From Pelagibacterium limicola (GTDB lineage: Bacteria; Pseudomonadota; Alphaproteobacteria; Rhizobiales; Devosiaceae), in NCBI RefSeq assembly GCF_015694405.1, contig NZ_JADQDB010000001.1, forward strand, positions 496,001 through 560,000: a DNA stretch of 64,000 nucleotides, read 5' to 3'. Below the pieces are notes generated by a model. That model ran no database searches. It worked only from the letters and a program-made list of their open reading frames with translations, and was not told the origin of the DNA. The number at the start of each line of letters is the position of its first letter. Position 1 is the stretch's first letter. Shown here piece after piece: positions 54,453 through 62,702 of the stretch. Position numbers and translations under genes: made by a program.

Positions 54453-55814
54453 CTAGTACCGCTCAAAACCGCGCCGGAGTTCCCAGTCGGTGACGCGGCG
54501 GTCATACTCAAGCTGTTCCCATCGGGCAGTGTGTACGTAGTGATCGACCACAGCCTCTCCCAACGCCTCGCGCAGCATCGAGGAGCCTTCCAGCGCCGCG
54601 ATTGCATCGCGCAGCGTTTTCGGGATATCGCGCAGTTGGCCGGCCCCGTAGGCATCGCCAGAAAAGGGGGCTTCGAGAACCAGATTTTCCTCAATTCCCT
54701 TCAGCCCGGCCGCAATCAGCCCGGCATATGCGAGATAGGGGTTGAGATCGGCGCCGCCGATCCGGCATTCGATGCGCACGCCTTTGGTGTTTTCCCCGCA
54801 CAGCCGGAAGCCCGCTGTCCGGTTATCGCGGCTCCAGGTGACCTTGGTCGGCGCAAACGTGCCCGACTGGAAGCGCTTGTAGGAATTGACGTAGGGCGCA
54901 AGGAATACGGTGATGTCGTCGGCATATTTGAGCTGGCCGGCGACGAACGACTTCATCAGGCTCGACATGCCCAAATCGTCGCTCTCGTCGATAAAGGCGT
55001 TGTTGCCGTCACGGGCCAGCGACATGTGGATGTGGCTCGAGGAACCGGCCAGCCCGTAATCCCATTTGGCCATGAAGGTAATGGCTTTGCCTTGGGCGTG
55101 GGCAATTTCCTTCATCGCGTTCTTCATCACCACATGCCGGTCGGCCATGGTGAGCGCCTCGGCATATTTGACATTGAGCTCTTCCTGTCCCGGTCCCCAT
55201 TCGCCCTTGGAATTCTCTATGGGAATACCGGAAGCCTGCAACTGACGCCGCATTGCTCGGATGACGCCTTCTTCCTTGGTCGTCTGGAAGATGTGGTAAT
55301 CCTCGATGTAGTAGCCAGCCGCCTTGAGCCCGCGATAGCCCTTTTCAAAGATCGTGCGGTAGTCCTCATCGAACAGATAGAATTCGAGTTCGGATGCGAA
55401 ATTGGCCGACAGGCCGAGCGCCTTGAGCCGAGCAAGCTGTCTCTTGAGAACCGCGCGGGGCGAGTGCGGCACCGGCTCGTGATGGTGATGATCGACAAGA
55501 TCGCAAAGAACAATCGCGGTGCCCTCGAGCCACGCGGCTTTCATCAGCGTCCCGAGATCGGGGACCATGACGAAATCGCCATAGCCCTTCTCCCAGTTCG
55601 CTGCCGAATAGCCCGGCACCGGCTCCATGTCGATGTCGTTAGCCAGAAGATAATCGCAACCATGTGTTTCTTCGAGCGCCCCCTCAAGGAAAAATTCGGC
55701 CTGGAATCTTTTGCCGATCAATCGCCCCTGCATGTCCGGGAAACAGACAAGAACCGTATCGATGGTTCCCGCACCGATATCGGCCTTGAGAGCGTCGAGC
55801 GAATATGCAGGCAT
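54453..55814 (-). CDS. Glutamine synthetase family protein, gamma-glutamyl-amine ligase-like
   Basis: 453 aa. GS fold: N-terminal beta-grasp, then the catalytic domain with metal-binding ASELEFYLF (Glu residues), GPGQEELNVKYAEALTMAD, GSSSHIHMSL (His/His), SYKRFQSGTFAPTKV and the ATP/Glu Arg in NRTAGFRLCG. It resembles the PuuA/IpuC-type ligases that join glutamate to amines rather than housekeeping GlnA; it has no adenylylation Tyr motif that I recognise. Between a TRAP importer and aldehyde/alcohol dehydrogenases, an amine or amino alcohol is the probable substrate. Confidence 0.88.
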   Translation of the reverse strand: MPAYSLDALKADIGAGTIDTVLVCFPDMQGRLIGKRFQAEFFLEGALEETHGCDYLLANDIDMEPVPGYSAANWEKGYGDFVMVPDLGTLMKAAWLEGTAIVLCDLVDHHHHEPVPHSPRAVLKRQLARLKALGLSANFASELEFYLFDEDYRTIFEKGYRGLKAAGYYIEDYHIFQTTKEEGVIRAMRRQLQASGIPIENSKGEWGPGQEELNVKYAEALTMADRHVVMKNAMKEIAHAQGKAITFMAKWDYGLAGSSSHIHMSLARDGNNAFIDESDDLGMSSLMKSFVAGQLKYADDITVFLAPYVNSYKRFQSGTFAPTKVTWSRDNRTAGFRLCGENTKGVRIECRIGGADLNPYLAYAGLIAAGLKGIEENLVLEAPFSGDAYGAGQLRDIPKTLRDAIAALEGSSMLREALGEAVVDHYVHTARWEQLEYDRRVTDWELRRGFERY

Positions 55815-55841
55815 TTATGGTTCCCCTCTGGCGAAAGACGA

Positions 55842-55873
55842 ACGGACGCGACGTGTGATGCCGTCGCGTCCGT
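55842..55873 (-). other. Intercistronic stem-loop after the TRAP binding-protein gene
   Basis: Perfect 12-bp inverted repeat ACGGACGCGACG / CGTCGCGTCCGT with an 8-base loop, 10 bases after the stop of the TRAP binding protein and 27 bases before the GS-like gene. No T-tract. Same place as the stem-loops in the ABC operons. Confidence 0.55.
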
Positions 55874-55883
55874 CTCCCGATGG

Positions 55884-56954
55884 TCAGGTGTAGCGGTAGG
55901 GTGCGCCGGCACCGCGCATTGTCTCGGCGTATTTCTTCAAGATCTCGACGACGCGCCGGTTGCGGTCCGAGGTTTCCGCGACCTCGTCCCAGAACGCCAG
56001 GGCCTCGTCTTCGACCGTTTTCCATTCCGCTTCCGGAATAGTGGTCAACTCGAGCTTGCCGCCAGTGGTGCGGTAGTGCGCTTCGCCCCACCAGTACCAG
56101 TGCTGACGGTAATAGTGCGAGGAATCGATGGTGAGCTTGAAGATTGTCTTCAAATGCTCAGGCAACTCGTCCCAGCGCTCCTGGTTGGCAAAATACGATC
56201 CGGCCCAGGCACCATTGATGTTGTTGGTGAGATAGTAGCTCGTGATATCGGCCCATCCAACCGTATAGGTTTCGGTCGCGCCGCACCAGGCGACGCCATC
56301 GATTTCACCGGTCTGGATGGCGACTTCGATGTCTTCCCAGGGAAGGGTGACAGGCACCACGCCGAAGCGCGAAAGGAAACGCCCGCCGGTCGGAAATGTG
56401 AAGACTCGAAGTCCCTGTAGATCAGCCAGCGAGCGGATCGGTTTGGTGGTGACGAAGTTGCAGGGGTCCCACGCGCCGGTCGAAATCCAATGCACCCCGG
56501 GGATTTCGGCATAGGCTTCTTCCCATATCTCGCGCAGTCCATACCACTCCCAGAGCACGGGGATATCGAGGCTGTAACGCGAGGAGAACGGGAAATAGGC
56601 GCCGAAGACGGAAACATCGACGGGCGAGGCCATCGAGTCGTCGTCAGACTGAGCAGCATCGATTGTTCCCTGCTGGACGGCACGGAACAGCTCACCCTGG
56701 CTCACGAGCTGATCGGCGGTATAGAGTTCGATTTCCATTTCCCCGTTCGCCGCCTTGTTGAAGGCATCGATCGAAGGCTTGATGACATGTTCGGCGAGCG
56801 CCGGGCCGGCATAGGTCTGCATGCGCCAGCGGATCGGCGCCTGGGCCTTGACATACGGCATGGCCAGCGTCGTGGTGCCGACCGCACCTGCGGTCGCGAG
56901 GCCGGCTTTTTTGAAAAAGTCGCGGCGTGATGGCTTGATGATCTTGTCGGTCAT
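55884..56954 (-). CDS. TRAP transporter solute-binding subunit, DctP family, Tat-exported
   Basis: 356 aa. Tat signal with SRRDFFKKAG at residues 9-18 and a hydrophobic stretch ending at VKAQ, so it is exported folded. The family Arg-region and Trp/Tyr-rich ligand pocket (about 150-240) are present: NFVTTKPIRSLADLQGLRVF. Ligand unknown; TRAP proteins bind carboxylates, and some bind amino-sulfonates or ectoine. Confidence 0.9.
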   Translation of the reverse strand: MTDKIIKPSRRDFFKKAGLATAGAVGTTTLAMPYVKAQAPIRWRMQTYAGPALAEHVIKPSIDAFNKAANGEMEIELYTADQLVSQGELFRAVQQGTIDAAQSDDDSMASPVDVSVFGAYFPFSSRYSLDIPVLWEWYGLREIWEEAYAEIPGVHWISTGAWDPCNFVTTKPIRSLADLQGLRVFTFPTGGRFLSRFGVVPVTLPWEDIEVAIQTGEIDGVAWCGATETYTVGWADITSYYLTNNINGAWAGSYFANQERWDELPEHLKTIFKLTIDSSHYYRQHWYWWGEAHYRTTGGKLELTTIPEAEWKTVEDEALAFWDEVAETSDRNRRVVEILKKYAETMRGAGAPYRYT

Positions 56955-57086
56955 ACTTGGAGTTCCCTTCCTTTTACTTGGATTTCACATGTCCTCGAGC
57001 GCCCATTCCGGATATCCGGTCCCACTCCGGCCCTCAGTGATCCACAATTCGGTCTCGGTCTGATCGGACTGGCCTCCTTTCTTCCC

Positions 57087-58412
57087 CTAGCGGCCCGAAT
57101 AGAGGTTGGGCAGCCAAAGGGCGATGTCGGGGAAAATCATGATAAGAATGATCGAAAGGACCATCAGTGCGACGAACGGCGTGATGGAGCGATAGATGTC
57201 CCCGAGCGTGATTTCGGGCGGCGCCATCGCGCGCATCAGGAACAGGTTGTAGCCGAACGGCGGGGTTATGTAGGCGATCTGGCAGGTGATGGTGTAGAGC
57301 ACGCCGAACCAGATCGGGTTGAACCCGAGCGCAATGACCAGCGGAATATAGAGCGGCGCGACGATGACGAGCATGGCCGTGTCGTCAAGGAACATCCCGA
57401 GGATCACAAAGCTGAGCAGCATCATGATGAGGATGGTCCAGGGTTCCAGATCCCAAGTATCGAGCAGGAGCGTTCTTATTGCGCGCACTGCGCCCAGCCC
57501 GTCATAGACCGCCCCGAAGCAGAGCGCTGCAAGGATGATCCAGAGGAACATCGCCGAAATATTGAGGGTCTTGCGCGTGGACTCCTCGAAGACGAACTTG
57601 GTCAAACGCCCCGAAAAGAATGCCGCGAGCGTTGCGAGCAGGGCCCCCACCGCCGCGCTTTCGACAAGGCTGGTCACCCCGGCAAGAAACAATCCCATCA
57701 TGATGCCGAACACACCGAGCGGTAACAACCCTGCAGACAGAGCTCTTATCTTTTCGGAACGCGTGATCGCGGCGCGTTCCTCTTCGGGCATGGCAGGGGC
57801 CAGTTCGGGCTGAATGCGGCAACGGATGTAGATATAGGCGGCAAAAAGAGCGGCCATCATCAACCCTGGCAGTATGCCGGCCAGCCAGAGCTGCAGCACC
57901 GGCTGGCGCGCGATCATTGCATAGAGCACCAGAACGACACTGGGCGGCACGAGAATGCCCAATGAGGACCCGGCCTGCACGACGCCGGTAACCATGCGCT
58001 TGTCGTAACCGCGCTTCAAAAGTTCGGGCAGCGCCACCGTCGCGCCGATGGCCATGCCGGCGACCGAAAGCCCGTTCATGCACGAGATCAGCACCATCAG
58101 CCCTATCGTTCCGAGCGCCAGTCCTCCGCGCACCGGGCCGAACCAGATATGAAACATGCGGTAAAGGTTCGAGGCGATGCCGCTTTCCGAGAGGATGAAC
58201 CCCATGAAGACAAAGAAGGGCACCGTGATGAGCGGAAACCAGTTGAGGAGTTTGAAGGCGGCATTGAACGGCAGTTCCGCGCTGCCGGCGCCCCAGAGCC
58301 AGAGTGCGGCCGCCGCACCGACGAACCCGATGATGCCGAACACGCGCTGGCCTGTGACAAGCAGCACCAGCATGGTCGAGAACATGAAGAGCGTGATGAA
58401 CTCCGAACTCAT
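57087..58412 (-). CDS. TRAP transporter large permease, DctM family
   Basis: 441 aa from ATG 58412 (MSSEFITLFMF), which overlaps the DctQ stop; an extra 40 in-frame codons upstream lie inside dctQ and are rejected. About twelve hydrophobic segments with the conserved NGLSVAGMAIGATVALPELLK and SSLGILVPPSVVLVLYAMI regions. Sodium-driven membrane subunit of the importer. Confidence 0.92.
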   Translation of the reverse strand: MSSEFITLFMFSTMLVLLVTGQRVFGIIGFVGAAAALWLWGAGSAELPFNAAFKLLNWFPLITVPFFVFMGFILSESGIASNLYRMFHIWFGPVRGGLALGTIGLMVLISCMNGLSVAGMAIGATVALPELLKRGYDKRMVTGVVQAGSSLGILVPPSVVLVLYAMIARQPVLQLWLAGILPGLMMAALFAAYIYIRCRIQPELAPAMPEEERAAITRSEKIRALSAGLLPLGVFGIMMGLFLAGVTSLVESAAVGALLATLAAFFSGRLTKFVFEESTRKTLNISAMFLWIILAALCFGAVYDGLGAVRAIRTLLLDTWDLEPWTILIMMLLSFVILGMFLDDTAMLVIVAPLYIPLVIALGFNPIWFGVLYTITCQIAYITPPFGYNLFLMRAMAPPEITLGDIYRSITPFVALMVLSIILIMIFPDIALWLPNLYSGR

Positions 58413-58921
58413 GTGATCGGCTTCCCGAGGGCTTGGGCGATGTCTTTGAAAAACTGGGAAATCGCCTGCAGCAGCATGAGGAAGATGCCGACGGTCATGA
58501 CCACCTTGATCGGCCAGAGCGGCGGCGCCCAAGATGTGTAATTGGTCTGGTTGTAGGTGATCGAATATTCCGTGCTCGACAGCCCGCCCCTGAACAGAAC
58601 CGCGAGATAGAAGATGACGAACAGGATCGTTACCGCGTCTGTGATGGCCCTGCTTCTTGGAGACATGCGACCATAAACGAGGTCCATGCGCACATGGGCA
58701 TCGTTCTGCATCGTATAGGCGCCACCCAGGAGGTAGTAGGCCGAGAGAAGGAACTGACTCATTTCAAGCGACCAGTTGACCGGCTGGCCGAGAAAGACGC
58801 GTGAAGCGGTGGAATAGAGCAGCACCGCGCCAAGCGCGAAAAAGAGGTACATTGCAAACCGGCCGACGAACCGGTTGAAGGCGTCGACATAACGCACGTA
58901 AAGGACGACCGGCCTAGGCAT
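58409..58921 (-). CDS. TRAP transporter small permease, DctQ family
   Basis: 170 aa with four hydrophobic segments (about 18-38, 55-75, 90-110, 135-155). Second subunit of the importer, with order DctQ-DctM-DctP. Its start overlaps the end of the preceding hydrolase gene by 8 bases. Confidence 0.88.
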   Translation of the reverse strand: MPRPVVLYVRYVDAFNRFVGRFAMYLFFALGAVLLYSTASRVFLGQPVNWSLEMSQFLLSAYYLLGGAYTMQNDAHVRMDLVYGRMSPRSRAITDAVTILFVIFYLAVLFRGGLSSTEYSITYNQTNYTSWAPPLWPIKVVMTVGIFLMLLQAISQFFKDIAQALGKPIT

Positions 58922-59699
58922 GACCCGTCTCCGCCAGTCGAGAGAGGAGCTTGCTGTATCGGCCGTACGCAGCGATGAGCGCCTCGGACAGCAGCCCCGC
59001 CCAGCGAGAAACGCTTGCGTCGTCCGCGATCTCGTTGTTGCGTACTTCGATCATCGTGGCAGGCAAGCCGCGCGTATCGCCATGCCGCTCCAGGGTCAGC
59101 GTGACCCCGTCCTGCGCGGCATAAGGCTGGTTCCAACCGATATCGAGATCGGGTGCCAGATCAGCTACGGTATCCCGCAGATGGGCTGTGAACGCCGGGT
59201 CCCGGCCATGAATAACCCCGATCTGCCAGGGTCTCGCAATACCGAGATAGACGGGCGTAAACGAATGCATGCACACTAGCACCGTGTCCCTGCCGGACCG
59301 TCGATCGAGCAGGGCGTCGATGGCATCGTGGAACGGCTTATGGAAGTGCGCGATGCGATAGGCGCGCTCTTCGACCTCAAGGTGTTCGTTGGCGGTTATG
59401 GGGGTTGCTTCCGACAAGGTCCAGACGAGATCCGGAGCCTCAAGATCGCGGTTGCAGTCGATAACCAGGCGGGACACCGTGGAGGCCACCACGGGGGCGT
59501 CGAGAATTGCCGACATTGCCTCGCAGAGCGCCATGGCGCCGGGGTCCCAGGCGATATGGCTGACAAGGGCTTCGGCAGGCAGGCCCATGTCGCCGTATTT
59601 GTCCGGCAGCCGGTTGGAGGCGTGATCGCACACCAGCACGAAAGGAGAGCCGCCTTCCGCATTCACGGTCATCACTGCCGTATCGCCGGGCACTATCAC
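58914..59699 (-). CDS. N-formylglutamate amidohydrolase family protein
   Basis: 261 aa, cytoplasmic zinc hydrolase. Family pattern: VCDHASNRLPDKYGDMGL at about residues 23-40, HIAWDPGAM, DCNRDLEAPDLVW, VCMHSFTPVYLG and EVRNNEIADD. Classic members release glutamate from N-formylglutamate in histidine degradation. There are no histidine genes nearby, so here it may hydrolyse a gamma-glutamyl amide made by the GS-like enzyme. Start is GTG 59699, with another GTG two codons on and ATG at 59672. It is the first gene of the TRAP/GS operon. Confidence 0.85.
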   Translation of the reverse strand: MIVPGDTAVMTVNAEGGSPFVLVCDHASNRLPDKYGDMGLPAEALVSHIAWDPGAMALCEAMSAILDAPVVASTVSRLVIDCNRDLEAPDLVWTLSEATPITANEHLEVEERAYRIAHFHKPFHDAIDALLDRRSGRDTVLVCMHSFTPVYLGIARPWQIGVIHGRDPAFTAHLRDTVADLAPDLDIGWNQPYAAQDGVTLTLERHGDTRGLPATMIEVRNNEIADDASVSRWAGLLSEALIAAYGRYSKLLSRLAETGHA

Positions 59700-59765
59700 A
59701 TTCCCCTCGTGACATCGCCGTTAACTTCTGTAACAGTAATTCGGGAATGGGGATATCTGTCAATA

Positions 59766-59783
59766 CTGAAATACTGGTTTCAG
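59766..59783. promoter_or_regulatory. Dyad in the divergent RpiR / hydrolase region
   Basis: CTGAAA-TACTGG-TTTCAG, a perfect 6-bp inverted repeat between the RpiR gene (start 59812) and the hydrolase gene (start 59699). Candidate site for that regulator. Confidence 0.4.
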
Positions 59784-59811
59784 AAATTGCCGGGCCCCGA
59801 CGGGAGAGAAG

Positions 59812-60666
59812 ATGGCGAGAAACGAAGCCGAACCGGCGGCAACAGCCGGTGTCGAGGTACGTATTCACGAATCCATGCAGACGATGACCTCGGCCGAGAA
59901 GCGCGCCGCGCGCGGGTTGCTGGCCAATTATCCCACACTCGGCTTTGCGCCGGTGGCCGAATTTGCGAAGGCTTCCGAAGCGAGCCCGGCCACGGTCCTG
60001 CGCTTCGTCGCGCGCCTTGGGTTCAAATCCTATCCCGACTTCCAGCGCGCTCTGCGTGAGGAACTCGAGGAGCGCACGAAATCCCCTCTTCAACGCAGCG
60101 CTCCCCAGCCCGCACGGGAAGAAGGTCACCTGCTCGACCGCTATTTTGCGCAAACCAGCCAAAATCTCCATCGGACCGCAGCGGGCATGCCGGTTTCCGA
60201 ATTCGAGTCAACCTGCAAGCGCCTCGCGGACCTGCGGCATGGGGTACATCTGGCCGGGGGTCGCTTCACCGATTGGATCGCCGGGTATCTCGAAGCCCAT
60301 CTGCGGATCATTCGCCCCGGAATCCGCCGGCTCGACGGGCGGCCCGCAAGCCGCGCCGACCAAATGCTCGATATTCGTCCCGGCGATACCGCCGTGCTGT
60401 TCGACGTGCGGCGATACGACGATACGCTCTTTGAGACGGCGTGCAGCCTGGCGGCTCGCCGTGTCCATGTGATCCTGATAACCGACGAATGGCTCTCGCC
60501 AATCTCTCGGGTCGCCAAGACCGTGTTGCCTTGCGCAATTTCGGTCGACCGGACGTGGGACGCCAACATGACCCTCTTCGCGTTGTCCGAAGCAATCATC
60601 GCCCGGACCACGGAACTCGCATGGCCAAGCGCCGAGGACAGGATCAGCGCGGTCGAAACGCGATAG
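59812..60666 (+). CDS. RpiR-family transcriptional regulator
   Basis: 284 aa. N-terminal HTH (about 15-90: LGFAPVAEFAKASEASPATV) and C-terminal SIS domain (about 115-270), which in this protein has few of the usual Ser phosphate-binding residues. It is divergent from the TRAP/GS operon and probably controls it in response to a pathway intermediate. A GGGAGAGAAG site precedes the ATG. No terminator is obvious in the 163-base gap to the opposing LysR gene. Confidence 0.85.
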   Translation: MARNEAEPAATAGVEVRIHESMQTMTSAEKRAARGLLANYPTLGFAPVAEFAKASEASPATVLRFVARLGFKSYPDFQRALREELEERTKSPLQRSAPQPAREEGHLLDRYFAQTSQNLHRTAAGMPVSEFESTCKRLADLRHGVHLAGGRFTDWIAGYLEAHLRIIRPGIRRLDGRPASRADQMLDIRPGDTAVLFDVRRYDDTLFETACSLAARRVHVILITDEWLSPISRVAKTVLPCAISVDRTWDANMTLFALSEAIIARTTELAWPSAEDRISAVETR

Positions 60667-60829
60667 CCGCACCCCAAAAGCGCTCGCCGGATACTTTTGG
60701 TGGCGGAGGACTCCTGCGGCCAATCCTCGCACCTGCCCGCAAGCACCAAGTGGTCAGCGCTACGGGTGCTACCAGGCCGCCCAGGGCAGCCCAGAAAGCC
60801 GTTCAAAGCGTCTCCACACCCGCTGTGCG

Positions 60830-61771
60830 TCAGCTTCGATAACTTCGAATGCTTGTCCCGAGCACGCGCCGATTTTCCAGCAACGCTTCGGTCTGAGCCA
60901 TTTCCTCAAAGACCCAGTTCACGAACGCATCAACGATGGGTTTTCGTGCCCGGTCCCGCGCTTCGAGCAGAAAGTATCCCCGTCCGGCCGCGACACGGGC
61001 TGAGTGGACTTCCACGAGATCGCCGCTCTCAAGGCGGTCGGCTATCATGGCTTCTTCCGCAATTACGATACCCATGCCCTGCTCGGCCGCCGCATAGGAC
61101 AATGCCGAATTGAACAGGATCGTACCACGATCAAGCGTAAGCGTGGGTACGCCTGCCCCCTTGCACCAGAGTGTCCAATCATCCAGCCGTCGCAAGGTGT
61201 GTATGATCGCGTCCGTGTGCCCGGCAAGAAAGTGTCCGAGATCGGTGCGATGCGCGACCTCCGGCGAGGCCACAGGGACGAGATTGATGTCGAAAAGTTT
61301 TCTGGACATAAAATTCTGCCACTGATCCTGACCTGTGGTGATCGCGAGGTCCCCAACACCGTCGAGTTGGGCGATTGATTCCACGGCTGTCACGGTAAGG
61401 CTGGCGTTCGGCCAAAGTTCCTGAAACCGGTTCAGCCTGGGCAGAAGCCAATAGGCCGCGAATGTGTGCGTTGCCTTGACGACCAGCGCATTGGGTCGTG
61501 CGAGCGCCCGTGCGGTTTCAAAGGCGCTTTCCATTTCCTGCAGGGCTTCATTGGTCAGGCTCAGATAAAGCCGCCCAAGTTCCGTCAGCCTCACCTGTCG
61601 TGCCTCGCGCAAGAACAACGCACCGCCAATCCGGTCTTCCAAAATCCTTATCTGCTGGCTGATGGCGGCCTGCGTGAGATTAAGCTCCTTTGCGGCCTTG
61701 GAAAAACTCTCAAGGCGCGCACTCGCTTCGAATGATCTGAGGCTGGCGAGTGAAGGCAGCGGCAATGGCAT
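60830..61771 (-). CDS. LysR-family transcriptional regulator
   Basis: 313 aa. N-terminal HTH (about 6-65: LRSFEASARLESFSKAAKEL, LTQAAISQQI), then the two-lobed effector domain; the pattern is closest to the GcvA-like group. It is divergent from the isochorismatase/SBP operon, with 143 bases between starts, and probably activates it. Confidence 0.9.
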   Translation of the reverse strand: MPLPLPSLASLRSFEASARLESFSKAAKELNLTQAAISQQIRILEDRIGGALFLREARQVRLTELGRLYLSLTNEALQEMESAFETARALARPNALVVKATHTFAAYWLLPRLNRFQELWPNASLTVTAVESIAQLDGVGDLAITTGQDQWQNFMSRKLFDINLVPVASPEVAHRTDLGHFLAGHTDAIIHTLRRLDDWTLWCKGAGVPTLTLDRGTILFNSALSYAAAEQGMGIVIAEEAMIADRLESGDLVEVHSARVAAGRGYFLLEARDRARKPIVDAFVNWVFEEMAQTEALLENRRVLGTSIRSYRS

Positions 61772-61914
61772 CTATAAGCCCGACTTATGTTTACGCGTAG
61801 TTAGTTTTGCTTGATCGCAGCCGAAATGCCAATAGTCTAATCACTGAAATCGTGTTGATTATTTTTTAGGCAAACCGGCATTTGGCAACGCGGTTCAGAT
61901 CAAGGAGACTGAAA

Positions 61915-62625
61915 ATGTATGGATGGGAACCTTTTCTCAGCGAACGCGACAAGCTGCACGATCAACAGTGGGGCAAGAAGGAGCTCTCGGGATTTGGCAC
62001 CAAGCCCGCGCTCATACTGATCGACATTTATTACAGCGTGCTCGGACTGGAGCGTCAGCCAATCTTTGAATCGATGAAAACCTGGCCTTCAAGCACCGGG
62101 CTCGAGGGCTGGGCTGCCGTCGACAAGACAGCTGAGCTTCTGGCCGTCGCCCGTGAAAGCGGCATTCCGGTCGTTCATGTCAAGGGCCTCGACAGCGGCA
62201 TCAAACCCTGGGTCCACCGCAAGCGCGGTCCCTCGACCATGTCGGCGGAAATGCGCAAGAAGGGCGGAGAGATCGTCGCCGAAGTGGCGCCGATTGCCGG
62301 TGAGGTCGTGATAGAAAAGACCGCGCCAAGCGGATTCCAGGGCACCCCCCTCGCCTTTCACCTGCAGTCCCTTGGTATCGACACCGTGATCATGTGCGGA
62401 GAGACGACCAGCGGCTGCGTGCGCGCCAGCGTCGTAGATGCGGCGACGGCCCGTTTCAAGGTGGGTGTGGTCTCGGAATGTGTTTTCGATCGCACCGAAG
62501 CTTCGCACTACATGAACCTCTACGACATGCATCAGAAATACGCGGATGTGGTCACGCTCGACATGGCCAAGGCCTACCTGCGGGATTGCGGCACGGCGGC
62601 AGAGCCGGCCCGCTTGGCCAGCTAA
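61915..62625 (+). CDS. Isochorismatase-family cysteine hydrolase
   Basis: 236 aa from ATG 61915 with an AAGGAGACTG site; 11 earlier codons are rejected. Catalytic triad candidates: Asp in LILIDIYYS, Lys in VIEKTAPSGF, Cys in TTSGCVRASVVDA. It is most like N-carbamoylsarcosine amidase or similar amide hydrolases. With a family 5 binding protein following, it may cleave an imported amide or carbamoyl compound. Confidence 0.85.
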   Translation: MYGWEPFLSERDKLHDQQWGKKELSGFGTKPALILIDIYYSVLGLERQPIFESMKTWPSSTGLEGWAAVDKTAELLAVARESGIPVVHVKGLDSGIKPWVHRKRGPSTMSAEMRKKGGEIVAEVAPIAGEVVIEKTAPSGFQGTPLAFHLQSLGIDTVIMCGETTSGCVRASVVDAATARFKVGVVSECVFDRTEASHYMNLYDMHQKYADVVTLDMAKAYLRDCGTAAEPARLAS

Positions 62626-62640
62626 TCGATACTCAAACCC

Positions 62641-62667
62641 GCCGCTCCCTGGAGGCGGGGGAGCGGC
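62641..62667 (+). other. Stem-loop between the hydrolase and the binding-protein genes
   Basis: GCCGCTCCC / GGGAGCGGC with a 9-base loop, 15 bases after the hydrolase stop and 35 bases before the next ATG. It may limit read-through into the binding-protein gene or protect the hydrolase message. Confidence 0.4.
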
Positions 62668-62702
62668 GCAAGAAGCACTCCATCCTCTTCGAGGGAAAGA
62701 AA

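Noticed and set aside
54531-56420. 629-codon plus-strand open frame opposite the GS-like and TRAP genes
   Set aside because: Shadow of the minus-strand genes in GC-rich DNA; composition is irregular, no recognisable domain, and the opposite strand has clear GS and DctP motifs.
58914-59699. Histidine-degradation (hut) hydrolase
   Set aside because: The family fits, but no hutH, hutU, hutI or hutF gene lies near it, and it is in an operon with TRAP and GS-like genes.
60674-60700. CCAAAAG / CTTTTGG inverted repeat between the convergent RpiR and LysR genes
   Set aside because: Only 7 bp with a 13-base loop; too weak to call a terminator.
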